A stretch of 64,000 nt of DNA, taken from Caballeronia arvi (GTDB lineage: Bacteria > Pseudomonadota > Gammaproteobacteria > Burkholderiales > Burkholderiaceae). A program made the translations under genes and the position numbers. The notes below the pieces were generated by a model. That model was given only the letters and a program-made list of their open reading frames with translations, had not been told where the DNA came from and searched no databases. The DNA is taken from contig NZ_FCOM02000022.1 of NCBI RefSeq assembly GCF_001544695.2, positions 1 through 64,000 of the forward strand, in the 5' to 3' direction. Below, piece by piece: positions 55,111 through 64,000 of this stretch (positions are counted from its first letter, which is position 1; each line of letters opens with the position of its first letter).

Positions 55111-55497
55111 TCAGGCGGGACGCAGCGCGTCGTCGGGCAGCCAGAAGACCGCGCGGCCTTCCGGCGTGTCGCGCTCTTCGACCGTCACGGGCCGAAGCCT
55201 CGCGCCGCGGCATGGACCGCCGACGCATTTGCCGCTGTCGGGCTCGTAGATCGCGCCGTGTGTGGCGCACATCAAGTATAGGCCCGAGCTTTCGAAGAAC
55301 TGGCCCTCGTTCCAGTCGAGTTCCATCGGCACGTGCGCGCAGCGGTTCAGATAGCCGTACGGCGTGCCGTCGTAGCGCACGAAAAATACGACGGCGTCGC
55401 CGCTCGCCTCTTTCGCCGGCAGGCGCACGCCCGCGCCGCCATCGACGAGTTCATCGGACGCACACACACGCACCGCATCCTGCACAGGCTCGCTCAT
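55111..55497 (-). CDS. Rieske [2Fe-2S] protein
   Basis: A 128-residue soluble protein with a complete Rieske cluster motif: NRCAHVPMELDW (Cys-x-His) and LMCATHGAIYEPDSGKCVGGPCRG (Cys-x2-His). This is the small ferredoxin-like type found beside sppA, the HAD gene and rluC in Burkholderiales. It may serve an unknown oxygenase or be a free electron carrier. Its ATG overlaps the HAD gene's stop by 4 bp, so it is translated in concert with it. Confidence 0.9.
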   Translation of the reverse strand: MSEPVQDAVRVCASDELVDGGAGVRLPAKEASGDAVVFFVRYDGTPYGYLNRCAHVPMELDWNEGQFFESSGLYLMCATHGAIYEPDSGKCVGGPCRGARLRPVTVEERDTPEGRAVFWLPDDALRPA

Positions 55498-56153
55498 GCG
55501 TGCTCCCGCAGCCAGCCGGCGAGCGAGGCGACGCTATCCGCGCAGAACTGCGGCTCGAGCGCGATCAGCGAATTTGCCGGATGCGCGCCGTAGCCCACGC
55601 CGATGCCCGCCGCGCCGGCGTTGATCGCCATCTGCAGGTCGTGCGTCGTGTCGCCGATCATCACCGTGCGCGCGAGGTCCTGACCGAGCTGGCGCGTGAG
55701 TTCCTGGAGCATCGCGGGATGCGGTTTCGAGAAGGTTTCGTCGGCGCAGCGCGTGCTGTCGAAAAGGCTCGTGAGCCGCGATTCGTCGAGCGCACGATTC
55801 AGCCCGACGCGGCTCTTGCCCGTCGCGACCGCGAGAAAGTAGCCGAGATCGCGCAGTTCGTGCAAAAGCTCGCGCACGCCGTCGAAGAGCTCGGTCTTCT
55901 GGCCCATCGTCAGGAAATGGAAGCGATAGCGCTCCGCGAGGCGCGGATACTCCGACGGATCGAGCGTCGGCGCGCAGATCTGCAGTGCGTCCTTGAGGCC
56001 GAGGCCGATCACGTAGCTCGCGGATTCATCCGCCGGCACCGGCAGCCCGAGGTCGCGGCACGCGGCCTGAATGCTGCGCGTGATGTGGACGGTCGAATCC
56101 ATCAGCGTGCCGTCCCAGTCGAAAACGATCAGATCGAATTGCTGCCGCGCCAT
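55494..56153 (-). CDS. HAD-family hydrolase (Gph-like phosphatase)
   Basis: A 219-residue HAD superfamily, subfamily IA, protein. Motif I is FDLIVFDWDGTLMDS, motif II lies in FLAVATGKSRVGLNRAL, motif III is the Lys in FSKPHPAMLQEL, and motif IV is VMIGDTTHDLQMAINAGA. It resembles phosphoglycolate phosphatase (Gph), but the substrate cannot be assigned from the sequence alone. It lies directly after rluC (1 bp) and overlaps the Rieske gene, so the three are probably co-transcribed. Confidence 0.91.
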   Translation of the reverse strand: MARQQFDLIVFDWDGTLMDSTVHITRSIQAACRDLGLPVPADESASYVIGLGLKDALQICAPTLDPSEYPRLAERYRFHFLTMGQKTELFDGVRELLHELRDLGYFLAVATGKSRVGLNRALDESRLTSLFDSTRCADETFSKPHPAMLQELTRQLGQDLARTVMIGDTTHDLQMAINAGAAGIGVGYGAHPANSLIALEPQFCADSVASLAGWLREHA

Positions 56154-57152
56154 TTATGGTGTCTCTTGGTTTTTGAGTTGCTCGATGAAGCGTTTGCATT
56201 CGGCCGGCAGCGGCGCCTCGAACTGCAACGGCTCGCCCGTCGCCGGATGCGTGATTTTCAGTCGATAAGCGTGCAAAAACATGCGTTTGAGCGACGGTTT
56301 CGCGCTCGAACGCGCGAGCTCCTTGTTCAACGCGAAGTCGCCGTATTTGGCGTCACCCGCAATCGGCAGGCCGATGCTCGCCATATGCACGCGGATCTGA
56401 TGCGTGCGGCCGGTCTTCAGTTCCGCCTCGACCCACGCGTAGTCGCGCCAGCGCTCGATCAGATTGAAGACCGTATGCGACGGCAGCCCGTTTTCCTGAA
56501 TCCGCACGCGCCGTTCGCCGTCCGCCGCGACGTACTTGTGCAGCGGCGCCTTCACGATGCGGCGGCGGCCCCAGTCGGCATGCCATTCGCCGTGTCCGCA
56601 CGCGTAATAACGCTTGTCGACGCGATTTTCGCGAATCTGCTCGTGCAGATCGACGAGCGCCGAGCGCTTTTTCGCAAGCATCAACACGCCGGACGTCTCG
56701 CGATCGAGCCGATGCACCAGTTCGAGGAATTTCGCGTGAGGCCGCGCATTGCGAAGCTGTTCGATGACGCCGAACGCGACGCCGCTGCCGCCATGCACCG
56801 CGACGCCGCAAGGTTTATCGATGACGATCAGATGGTCGTCTTCGAAAATGATCGGGAACTCGGCCGCGGGCGCGTTCGACGACACCGGCGTCTCGTCGGC
56901 TTGCGCCGTGCGGATCGGCGGGACGCGCACGATATCGCCCAGCTCGAGCCGGTATGACGCGTCGATGCGGCCTTTGTTCACGCGCACTTCGCCGCTGCGC
57001 AGAATCCGGTAGATATGGCTTTTCGGGACGCCTTTGCAGACGCGCAGCAAAAAATTGTCGATTCGCTGACCGGCTGCGTTCTCGTCGACTTCGATCATCG
57101 ACACCTGTTCGCTTGCGACCCGTTTATGGGATGTTTTGCCTAACTCATTCAT
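56154..57152 (-). CDS. rluC: 23S rRNA pseudouridine synthase RluC
   Basis: RluC makes pseudouridines 955, 2504 and 2580 in 23S rRNA. The 332-residue protein has an N-terminal S4 RNA-binding domain (AGQRIDNFLLRVCKGVPKSHIYRILRSGEVRVNKGRID, about 27-65) and the RluA-class catalytic domain with the catalytic aspartate in LELVHRLDRETSGVLMLAKK. KTGRTHQIRVHMASIGLPIAGDAKYGD is also typical. Beside rne in a divergent arrangement, it occupies the same position as in E. coli, where rluC and rne are also divergent. Confidence 0.96.
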   Translation of the reverse strand: MNELGKTSHKRVASEQVSMIEVDENAAGQRIDNFLLRVCKGVPKSHIYRILRSGEVRVNKGRIDASYRLELGDIVRVPPIRTAQADETPVSSNAPAAEFPIIFEDDHLIVIDKPCGVAVHGGSGVAFGVIEQLRNARPHAKFLELVHRLDRETSGVLMLAKKRSALVDLHEQIRENRVDKRYYACGHGEWHADWGRRRIVKAPLHKYVAADGERRVRIQENGLPSHTVFNLIERWRDYAWVEAELKTGRTHQIRVHMASIGLPIAGDAKYGDFALNKELARSSAKPSLKRMFLHAYRLKITHPATGEPLQFEAPLPAECKRFIEQLKNQETP

Positions 57153-58060
57153 TCTGAATATAATTTGCGAGCAGCCTGAAAAGGTCGACGCTTAGGATCA
57201 AGCAGCGGCCGTAATTGATCAGACTGTTGAGGTGCAAGCGATAAACCATCATTTTACTTGCGCCCAAGGTCAGTTGCTCACCCGGGATTCGAAGAGCAAC
57301 GAGTTGCACGCACGGCGATATCACCGGCAGGGACGGAGCCCACAGGCGCGTTCGGTCGAGTCGATCGCCGACGGTAACGGATTTTTGGTCAAAAAGAATT
57401 TTATCGGCGAGAAGCGACGGCGCCCGGCAATCCAGCCGGACGCCTGCCCGAATCGGCCCTGCCATCGCGCGGGAGAATCAGGCAAATCGCGGCTCGCCGG
57501 ATTGTGAACCATCGACGACGTGAATCGCTGCTGCGCTGATTGCTGCGAAGCGCGATACGAAACAAAGCGTCGCAAAGAGGCGAGACACGGACGAACCGCT
57601 GGCGGCTGAGAAGCTCGCGGTCATGCCGGCGCGGTCAAGCCGCAAGGATGGAGATTGGTGACGCAGCACCGCGAAGCATTGCGCGGCCCTGCACGATACC
57701 GCCCCGCCTTGCTGCTGCCGTTGGGAGGAAACAGGCTCTGTTGCAAGAGCGCCCTCGGGTTTGGCGCGTCAAATTTGAGACGCGAGAAGCCGCGGCGCCG
57801 CCGTGCATCCTCCGCCGCGCAGACAGCCGCGTCGGCGTCTCTTCGATGATTCGCATGTGCCCCACGGCGCGGCCGGCTCACTCGCCGCGCGCCTGCTTTC
57901 GGCAATTCTCCCGCCAGAAGTCCCGCTCCAGCGTGCTTTGTGACAACACACAAAAAGCGTGGCACGCCCACCTTCCCGCTTCGTGCGCGTGATCGCGAAT
58001 TTCGATCACCGACGCCGATTCGCCTGACGAGGGGGGACGGAGCTGCTCTGGAGCCGTTTC
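57153..58060. promoter_or_regulatory. 908-bp divergent region; long leader of rne
   Basis: No convincing gene is present. In E. coli the rluC-rne gap carries the rne promoters and a 5' leader with hairpins through which RNase E limits its own mRNA. Here hairpins are visible on the plus strand at 57765-57784 (CGCGTC/GACGCG), about 57934-57958 (GCTTTGTG against CACAAAAAGC) and 57989-58009 (GTGATCG/CGATCAC). The ribosome binding region is GGAGCC before the ATG. Assigning them to autoregulation is inference from synteny. Confidence 0.5.
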
Positions 58061-61000
58061 ATGAAACGCATGCTGTTTAACGCGACGCAGCAAGAGGAAT
58101 TGCGCGTCGCCATCGTCGATGGGCAGAAGCTCATCGACATCGACATCGAAACCGCCGGGCGCGAACAGCGCAAAGGCAACATCTACAAGGGAGTCGTCAC
58201 GCGCATCGAGCCGTCGCTCGAAGCGTGCTTCGTCAACTACGGCGAGGACCGCCACGGCTTTCTGCCGTTCAAGGAAGTCGCCCGCCAGTATTTCCGCGAC
58301 GGCGTCGAGATGCGCTCCGCGCGCATCCAGGACGCGCTGAGGGAAGGTCAGGAACTCATCGTTCAGGTCGAGAAGGAAGAGCGCGGCAACAAGGGCGCGG
58401 CGCTGACCACGTTCATCTCGCTGGCCGGCCGCTATCTCGTCCTGATGCCGAACAACCCGCGCGGCGGCGGCGTGTCGCGCCGGATCGAAGGCGACGAGCG
58501 GCAGGAACTGCGCGAAACCATGTCGCAGCTCGAACTGCCCGACGGCATGAGCATCATCGCGCGCACGGCGGGTATCGGCCGTTCGGCGGAAGAGCTCCAG
58601 TGGGACCTGAATTACCTGATGCAGCTGTGGCGCGCGATCGAAGCCGCGTCGCAGAGCGGCGTCGGCGGCCAGCCGATGCTCATCTATCTCGAATCGAGCC
58701 TCGTCATCCGGGCGATTCGCGACTATTTCCAGCCGGATATCGGCGAAATTCTCATCGACACGACCGAAATCCATGATCAGGCGCGCGCCTTCATGGATAT
58801 CGTGATGCCCGACAACCTGCAAAAGGTGAAGCGCTATCACGACGACGTGCCGCTCTTCTCGCGCTTCCAGATCGAGCATCAGATCGAGACCGCGTACTCG
58901 CGCACGGTGCCGCTGCCTTCGGGCGGCGCGATCGTGATCGATCACACCGAGGCGCTCGTCGCCATCGACGTGAACTCGGCGCGCGCGACCAAGGGCGCGG
59001 ACATCGAGGAAACCGCGACGCGCACCAATCTCGAAGCCGCCGACGAAGTCGCGCGCCAGCTTCGTCTGCGCGATCTGGGCGGGCTGATCGTGATCGATTT
59101 CATCGACATGGAATCGGCCAAGAGCCAGCGCGAAGTCGAGCAGCGCCTGAAAGACGCGTTGAAGCACGACCGCGCGCGCGTACAAATGGGCAAGATTTCG
59201 CGCTTCGGGCTGATGGAGCTGTCGCGTCAGCGTCTGCGTCCGGCGCTGTCGGAAGGCAGCCATGTGACGTGCCCGCGCTGTAACGGCACCGGCCATATCC
59301 GCGATACCGAATCGTCCGCGCTGCAAGTGCTGCGGATCATTCAGGAAGAAGCGATGAAGGAAAACACCGCGGCGATCCATTGCCAGGTGCCGGTCGAGGT
59401 GACCGCCTTCCTGCTGAACGAAAAGCGCTCGGAAATCAACAAGATCGAGTCGCGCTTCAAGGTCAACGTCGTACTGATCCCGAACAAGCATCTCGAAACG
59501 CCGCACTACAAGCTGGAACGTCTGCGTCACGACGATGCGCGCCTCGACGAACCGCGCGCCTCGTGGAAGATGGCCGTCGAAGCGGCGAGCGAGCTGGAAT
59601 CGGAAACGGGCTACAGCAAGCGCACCGAAGAAGTAAAGCCGAAGCAGGAAGCAGCCGTGAAGGGCATCACGCCCGAGAAGCCCGCGCCGAGCGCGCCGGT
59701 CAAGCCCGCGCCTGTCGAAGCCGCGCCCGCTCCTGCGCCCGTGCCGGCGAGCGGCGGTTTCATCGCGTGGATCAAGAATCTGTTCGGCATTCAGCCTGCG
59801 GCGGCGCCCGCTCCGGCGCCGGTCGAAGTGCAACCGGCAACGCGTCCGCAGCGTGAGCGCGGCGAGCGCCCGGGCGGCGGTGATCGCAACCGCAACCGCC
59901 GTGGTGGTGGCGCCGGTCGTGAAGGTGCTGCAGCCGGTGCGACGGCGAGTGGCAATGGCGCGGGCCGCCAGGGCGCGCGTCGTGAAGATCGCGAGGCACG
60001 TGGCGGCCGCGAAGGTCGCGAACTGCGTGAGGTCCGCGAGCCGCGTGAAGCGCGCGAGCCGCGTGAAACACGGGAACCGCGTGAGGCACGCGAGCCGCGC
60101 GATCGCAACGCGGAACGCGCCGCACGTCCGGAAGCTGGCGAGCGCCAGGAACGCCGCGAACGTCCGGATCGGGGCGAACGGGCTGAGCGTGCCGATCGTC
60201 CGGAACGCGCTGAACGTGGCGAGCGCCGCAAGCCGCAGCCGGAAGCCGCCGTCGAGGCGCTGACGCAAAGCGAAACGGTCGCGCCGGAGTTCGTCGACGC
60301 AGCGCAAGCCAGCGCCGACGCGCAACAGACCGACATCGACGCACTGTCCGCCGATCAGAGCGCAGCCGCGCGTGAAGGCGAAGAACGCCGTCGCCGCCGC
60401 CGTGGCCGCCGTGGCGGCCGTCGCGATCGCGATGACGATGGCATGACCGTGAATCACGCAGCCGATGTCGCGGAAGCAGAAGGCGCGGCGGAAAGCGTCT
60501 CGGCGCAAGCCGGCGTATTCGACGCCGAAGCCGCGCAGGAAGCGGCCGCTCGTCGCGAAGCACGCCCTGCCGCCGCACAAGCGGCCGAGCAGCCGGCGGA
60601 GCAGCCTGTTGTCGAACCGATCGCTCAGCCGGTCGAAGCGAAGCCGCAGGAGCAAGCGCCCGCAGCAGCCGAGGAAGCACCGGTTGCCAGGACCGCCGAA
60701 GCGGAGCCGTTCGAGCTGAAAGCGCAAACGCCCGAGCCGACGACGTTCGATCTCTTCGAGAAGCCCGCCCCGGCGCCTGCGGTCGAGAATCCGTTCGGCC
60801 CGTCGCCGAAGGCCGCCGAGGTGCAGACGGCCGATCCGTTCGCGCCGGCGCCGACGCCCGCGCCTGTCCTCACGGAAGCGCCGAAGCCTGCCGTCGTCGA
60901 AGCGCCGGCCCAGCCTGCCGAGGAAGTTCCGGCTGCGGCGCCCGTCGCCGCAACGGAACCCGCCGAAGCGGCCGAGCCGGTGAAAACCGCCGCGGTCGCG

Positions 61001-61348
61001 CCGACGCCCGAAGCGACGGCCGTCGAGCCGGTGAAGCCGGTCGAGCGCACGGAAGCGCAAGCGCCGGTCGCAGCTCAGGAGCCGGTCGCCGTCGTTTCGG
61101 AGCCGGTGAAGGCAGCCGCGCCCGCCGCGCCTGCGACTTCGACGCCGATCGCAGTCGCCGCTCTTCAGCCGATGCTGGAGCGCGCAGGCCTCGTCTGGGT
61201 CAACACGGACGAAGGCAAGCTGCGCGACGCGAACGCCGCCGCCGCGCGCGAACCGGCGCCGGTGCGCGTGCCGCGCGAGCGCAAGCCGCTCCCGCCGGCC
61301 GACACCACGCCGATGCAGCAAGTGGAAACCAGCAAGAGCATCCACTGA
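58061..61348 (+). CDS. rne: Ribonuclease E
   Basis: RNase E is the main endonuclease of mRNA decay and rRNA/tRNA maturation and the scaffold of the degradosome. The 1095-residue protein has the S1 domain (about 35-120), 5' sensor, and DNase I-like core with catalytic Asp303 (VAIDVNSAR) and Asp346 (VIDFIDMES), in exactly the E. coli numbering. The zinc-link CPRCNGTG places Cys404 and Cys407 as in E. coli. After about residue 510 the tail is disordered: an Arg/Glu region with tandem REPREA units (about 650-690), and then an Ala/Pro/Val/Glu-rich stretch to the end. Confidence 0.98.
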   Translation: MKRMLFNATQQEELRVAIVDGQKLIDIDIETAGREQRKGNIYKGVVTRIEPSLEACFVNYGEDRHGFLPFKEVARQYFRDGVEMRSARIQDALREGQELIVQVEKEERGNKGAALTTFISLAGRYLVLMPNNPRGGGVSRRIEGDERQELRETMSQLELPDGMSIIARTAGIGRSAEELQWDLNYLMQLWRAIEAASQSGVGGQPMLIYLESSLVIRAIRDYFQPDIGEILIDTTEIHDQARAFMDIVMPDNLQKVKRYHDDVPLFSRFQIEHQIETAYSRTVPLPSGGAIVIDHTEALVAIDVNSARATKGADIEETATRTNLEAADEVARQLRLRDLGGLIVIDFIDMESAKSQREVEQRLKDALKHDRARVQMGKISRFGLMELSRQRLRPALSEGSHVTCPRCNGTGHIRDTESSALQVLRIIQEEAMKENTAAIHCQVPVEVTAFLLNEKRSEINKIESRFKVNVVLIPNKHLETPHYKLERLRHDDARLDEPRASWKMAVEAASELESETGYSKRTEEVKPKQEAAVKGITPEKPAPSAPVKPAPVEAAPAPAPVPASGGFIAWIKNLFGIQPAAAPAPAPVEVQPATRPQRERGERPGGGDRNRNRRGGGAGREGAAAGATASGNGAGRQGARREDREARGGREGRELREVREPREAREPRETREPREAREPRDRNAERAARPEAGERQERRERPDRGERAERADRPERAERGERRKPQPEAAVEALTQSETVAPEFVDAAQASADAQQTDIDALSADQSAAAREGEERRRRRRGRRGGRRDRDDDGMTVNHAADVAEAEGAAESVSAQAGVFDAEAAQEAAARREARPAAAQAAEQPAEQPVVEPIAQPVEAKPQEQAPAAAEEAPVARTAEAEPFELKAQTPEPTTFDLFEKPAPAPAVENPFGPSPKAAEVQTADPFAPAPTPAPVLTEAPKPAVVEAPAQPAEEVPAAAPVAATEPAEAAEPVKTAAVAPTPEATAVEPVKPVERTEAQAPVAAQEPVAVVSEPVKAAAPAAPATSTPIAVAALQPMLERAGLVWVNTDEGKLRDANAAAAREPAPVRVPRERKPLPPADTTPMQQVETSKSIH

Positions 61349-61397
61349 GCGTGAAAGCGCGGGCCGGGTCGCTTCGGCGATCCGGCGGCAGTCAGAC

Positions 61398-61430
61398 AAC
61401 GCCATCGATTTTCGAATCGATGGCGTTTTT
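61398..61430 (+). terminator. Rho-independent terminator of rne
   Basis: The perfect arms AACGCCATCGATT and AATCGATGGCGTT enclose a TTCG tetraloop and end in TTTTT, 50 bp after the stop. Confidence 0.93.
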
Positions 61431-61584
61431 CATTGCTTTATCGAAAATTGGCCGAAACCGCGGGAAAACCGGGACGCCGTGTCGCTGCGTCCCGATGCCC
61501 CGGACCGCGCGGTTCCGCTAAAATGGGACGATTCAATCATCATTCGAACAAGGCCTTAGCGGCCGAAGCGAGCCCCGAGTCATC

Positions 61585-62691
61585 ATGTCCCGACGCATCA
61601 TTCCCCTGGCCGATGTCAGCTCGATTCCGGACTTTTCCGGCGCCGCGACGTCGCCGTCCGGGCTGCTCACGGACACGCTCGCGCGCCCGCTGCGCGACTT
61701 GCGCATCTCGGTGACGGACCGCTGCAACTTCCGCTGCGTGTACTGCATGCCGCGCGAAGTGTTCGACAAGGACTACCAGTTTCTTCCGCACGCCGCCTTG
61801 CTCTCGTTCGAGGAAATCGAGCGGCTCGCGCGTGTGTTCGTCGCGCACGGCGTCGAAAAAATTCGTCTCACGGGCGGCGAGCCGCTGTTGCGCAAGAACA
61901 TCGAATTTCTGATCGAACGGCTCGCGCTTTTGCGCACGCCGGAAGGCCGCCCGCTCGATCTCACGCTGACGACGAACGGCTCGCTTCTCGCGCGCAAGGC
62001 GCGTTCTTTGAGGGACGCGGGCCTTTCGCGCGTCACGGTCAGCCTCGACGCCCTCGACGATGCCCTCTTTCGCCGCATGAACGACGCCGATTTCGCGGTC
62101 GCCGACGTGCTGGACGGCATCGAAACGGCGCAAGCCGTCGGTCTCGATCCAATCAAGATCAACATGGTCGTGAAGCGCGGCACGAACGACCAGGAAATCG
62201 TGCCGATGGCGCGCCACTTCAAAGGCAGCGGCGCCGTTCTGCGTTTCATCGAATATATGGATGTCGGGGCGTCGAACGGCTGGAACATGAGCGAAGTGTT
62301 GCCGTCGGCGCAAGTCGTCGAGCGTATCGACGCGCATTTTCCGCTCGACCCGCTCGAAGCGCACACGGCTGCCGAAACGGCGCAACGCTGGGGCTATCGC
62401 GACGGCAGCGGTGAAATCGGCGTGATTTCCAGCGTCACGCGCGCGTTTTGCGGCGATTGCACGCGCGCGCGGCTGTCGACGGAAGGCAAGCTCTATCTGT
62501 GCCTCTTCGCGGTATCCGGCCACGATCTGCGCGGCCTGATCCGCGGCGGCGCGAGCGACAACGAAGTCGGCACCGCCATCGCGCGCATCTGGGAAGCGCG
62601 CGGCGACCGCTATTCGCAACTGCGCGGGAGCGCATCGGCGCCGTCGCGCGATGACGCGCGTCGCGTCGAAATGTCGTACATCGGCGGCTGA
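61585..62691 (+). CDS. moaA: GTP 3',8-cyclase MoaA
   Basis: MoaA, a radical-SAM enzyme, converts GTP to 3',8-cyclo-GTP, the first step of molybdenum cofactor synthesis. The 368-residue protein has the radical-SAM CxxxCxxC as [13 protein letters not shown] (about 48-60), [14 protein letters not shown], the second cluster cysteines in [22 protein letters not shown], and a C-terminal GG, which is needed for catalysis. The first 30 residues are an extension ahead of the family core. mobA and moeA follow in the same direction. Confidence 0.97.
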   Translation: MSRRIIPLADVSSIPDFSGAATSPSGLLTDTLARPLRDLRISVTDRCNFRCVYCMPREVFDKDYQFLPHAALLSFEEIERLARVFVAHGVEKIRLTGGEPLLRKNIEFLIERLALLRTPEGRPLDLTLTTNGSLLARKARSLRDAGLSRVTVSLDALDDALFRRMNDADFAVADVLDGIETAQAVGLDPIKINMVVKRGTNDQEIVPMARHFKGSGAVLRFIEYMDVGASNGWNMSEVLPSAQVVERIDAHFPLDPLEAHTAAETAQRWGYRDGSGEIGVISSVTRAFCGDCTRARLSTEGKLYLCLFAVSGHDLRGLIRGGASDNEVGTAIARIWEARGDRYSQLRGSASAPSRDDARRVEMSYIGG

Positions 62692-62707
62692 GCGCGGCGG
62701 ATCGCTC

Positions 62708-63328
62708 GTGCTGAACGTTCATTCATCCTCGAATGTCACTGCGCTCGTGCTCGCGGGCGGACGCGGCTCGCGCATGGGCGGCGTCGACAAGGGCATGCAG
62801 CCGTTTCACGGCGAGCCGCTCGCGCTGCACGTGATACGGCGCGTCGCGCCTCAGGCGGCCGCGGTGCTGATCAGCGCGAATCGTTCCCTCGACGACTACG
62901 CGCGCCTCGGCGCGGCGTTCGGCGCGCACGTGATCGCCGACACGCGCGCGGATTTTCCCGGGCCGCTGGCCGGCATCGCCGCCGCGTTGCGCGCCGCGAC
63001 GACGGAGTTCGTGCTGATCGCGCCGTGCGATGCGCCGTTCGTCGACGAACATCTCGGCGCCGCACTGATGCACGCACTCGAGGCAAAGCGCGCGAGCATT
63101 GCCTACGCCGCAACGATCGATGCCTCCGGCGAAGTGATGGCGCATCCGGTTTTCGCGCTTTTGCGAACCTCGCTCGCCGACGATCTCGACGCCTGGCTCG
63201 ACGCCGGCGAACGCAAAGTCCGCGCGTGGTACGCGCGCCACACGGCGGCGGAAGTCCAATTTCACGACGAACGCGCGTTTTACAATATCAACGATTTACA
63301 GCAGCTGGCCGAGCTGGAACGCCGCTGA
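62708..63328 (+). CDS. mobA: Molybdenum cofactor guanylyltransferase MobA
   Basis: MobA attaches GMP to molybdopterin, giving the guanine dinucleotide form of Moco. The motif VTALVLAGGRGSRMGGVDKGMQPF, with its glycine-rich nucleotide-binding loop, is near the N-terminus. DTRADFPGPLAGIAAALRAATTEFVLIAPCDAPFV follows. I chose the GTG at 62708, which does not overlap moaA; an upstream ATG at 62651 would add 19 non-conserved residues inside moaA. From the GTG the protein has 206 residues. It belongs to the moaA-mobA-moeA group. Confidence 0.93.
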   Translation: MLNVHSSSNVTALVLAGGRGSRMGGVDKGMQPFHGEPLALHVIRRVAPQAAAVLISANRSLDDYARLGAAFGAHVIADTRADFPGPLAGIAAALRAATTEFVLIAPCDAPFVDEHLGAALMHALEAKRASIAYAATIDASGEVMAHPVFALLRTSLADDLDAWLDAGERKVRAWYARHTAAEVQFHDERAFYNINDLQQLAELERR

Positions 63329-63461
63329 CTCGTAACCCGACCGTTGCAGCCCGACTGTTCGCGCGATTCCGCCTTGCGGCCATCCGACGTTCGGGCGCTC
63401 AATCACCGCGCGGCCTCGTGGCTGCTTCTTCGCCGGGCTCCGGCCGCGATCACGCCGATTC

Positions 63462-64000
63462 ATGACCACGTCCAAGGAATTCTCCGCCTGCGTCGCCCAT
63501 TACGATCCGAACGCGCTGCCCGTCATCGCAGCGCAGGAAATCGTGCGTCAATGGGCCACGCCGCGTACGCGTGACGCGCAGATTGAGCGCGTAGGCTTGC
63601 ACGACGCGCTCGACCGCGTGCTCGCCGAAGACGTGATCTCGCCCATCGACGTGCCCGCCTTCGACAATTCCGCTATGGACGGCTACGCATTCGCCGGCGA
63701 GGCGCTCGCGGGCGGCGCTGCCACGCTGGGTCTCACCGTCGCGGGCGCCGCGCTCGCCGGACGGCCGTTCGATGCCGCGCCGGGTGCGGGCCAATGCGTG
63801 CGCATCATGACGGGCGCGCTGATTCCGCCCGGCTGCGACACGGTCGTGCCGCAGGAACTCGTGACCCGCGAAGGCGATGCGATCCGCTTCTCCACGGCCG
63901 CAGTTCGTGCCGGCCAGAACCGCCGCCTGTCGGGCGAAGATCTCGCGAAAGGCAAGCCCGCGCTGATCGCGGGCCGCATCGTGCGCGCGTCGGATCTCGG
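63462..64000 (+). CDS. moeA: Molybdopterin molybdenumtransferase MoeA, N-terminal fragment
   Basis: MoeA inserts molybdate into adenylylated molybdopterin. The gene continues past the right edge; 179 full codons are visible. The N-terminal MoeA domain shows LHDALDRVLAEDVISPIDVPAFDNSAMDGYAFAGEAL, then GQCVRIMTGALIPPGCDTVVPQEL. The last is the conserved motif near the active site. It lies 133 bp after mobA in the same direction. The start ATG at 63462 gives MTTSKEFSACVAHYDPNALP. Confidence 0.96.
   Translation, partial: MTTSKEFSACVAHYDPNALPVIAAQEIVRQWATPRTRDAQIERVGLHDALDRVLAEDVISPIDVPAFDNSAMDGYAFAGEALAGGAATLGLTVAGAALAGRPFDAAPGAGQCVRIMTGALIPPGCDTVVPQELVTREGDAIRFSTAAVRAGQNRRLSGEDLAKGKPALIAGRIVRASDL

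Noticed and set aside
57878-61405. A 1175-codon open frame on the minus strand
   Set aside because: It is the antisense shadow of rne. RNase E catalytic residues match E. coli numbering exactly, and the minus-strand product is low-complexity.
1-64000. Prophage, insertion sequence, CRISPR, secretion or defence loci
   Set aside because: No transposase, integrase, phage structural, Cas or restriction motifs were found in any frame. The window is core-genome throughout.

Overview
The window is about 64 kb of GC-rich chromosomal DNA from a beta-proteobacterium of the Burkholderiaceae, most probably Burkholderia sensu lato (Paraburkholderia or Caballeronia type). The evidence is the codon use and protein content: an EarP/EF-P arginine-rhamnosylation pair, the rpoE-rseA-rseB-mucD block directly behind the fab cluster, an RNase III with a long tail, and a gene order that reads as core chromosome throughout. 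No prophage, insertion sequence, CRISPR array, toxin-antitoxin island or secretion locus was seen. Nearly all the coding capacity is housekeeping.

Layout, left to right. Positions 1-7361: the 5' end of ftsH and rlmE (minus), divergent yhbY, then DUF4149-greA and carB-carA (minus). Positions 7.7-14 kb: an MFS transporter, then mltD and gloB (minus) facing yafS-rnhA-dnaQ (plus) and a tRNA-Val(CAC), an order also found in E. coli. Positions 14-24 kb: two membrane proteins, a family 4 glycosyltransferase, an ABC exporter, otsB-otsA for trehalose, a Sco/CtaG-like copper chaperone pair and a GNAT protein. Positions 24-30.3 kb: tRNA-Cys, two tRNA-Gly, pgsA and uvrC (minus), then earP and efp (plus). 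Between earP and efp lies an 866-bp perfect direct tandem duplication that leaves a truncated second copy of the 3' two thirds of earP. Positions 30.4-32.4 kb: a BON lipoprotein preceded by a good match to a sigma-54 promoter, and an NtrC-type response regulator with degenerate motifs.

Positions 32.5-52.5 kb are a 20-kb run of genes all on the minus strand. Read in transcription order they are yceD, rpmF, plsX, fabH, fabD, fabG, acpP, fabF, a YgfX-like gene, rpoE, rseA, rseB, mucD/degP, a glutaredoxin-like gene, lepA, lepB, rnc, era, recO, pdxJ, acpS and nagZ. The run joins fatty-acid synthesis, the envelope-stress sigma factor and its control proteins, membrane-protein maturation, ribosome and RNA processing, and cofactor synthesis. 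Hairpins followed by T-runs inside it suggest differential expression of rpmF and acpP relative to the genes after them.

Positions 52.8-57.2 kb: maf and an RsmI-like methylase (plus), then sppA, a Rieske protein, a HAD phosphatase and rluC (minus). A 0.9-kb leader region precedes rne (plus, RNase E), followed by moaA, mobA and the start of moeA for molybdenum cofactor.

I did not find a clearly new biological system. The observations most worth following up are the exact tandem duplication inside earP, the sigma-54-like promoter beside a sigma-54-type regulator that has lost key activator residues, and an 18-nt promoter box shared by two separate tRNA transcription units. All statements come from reading the sequence. 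No database search was run.
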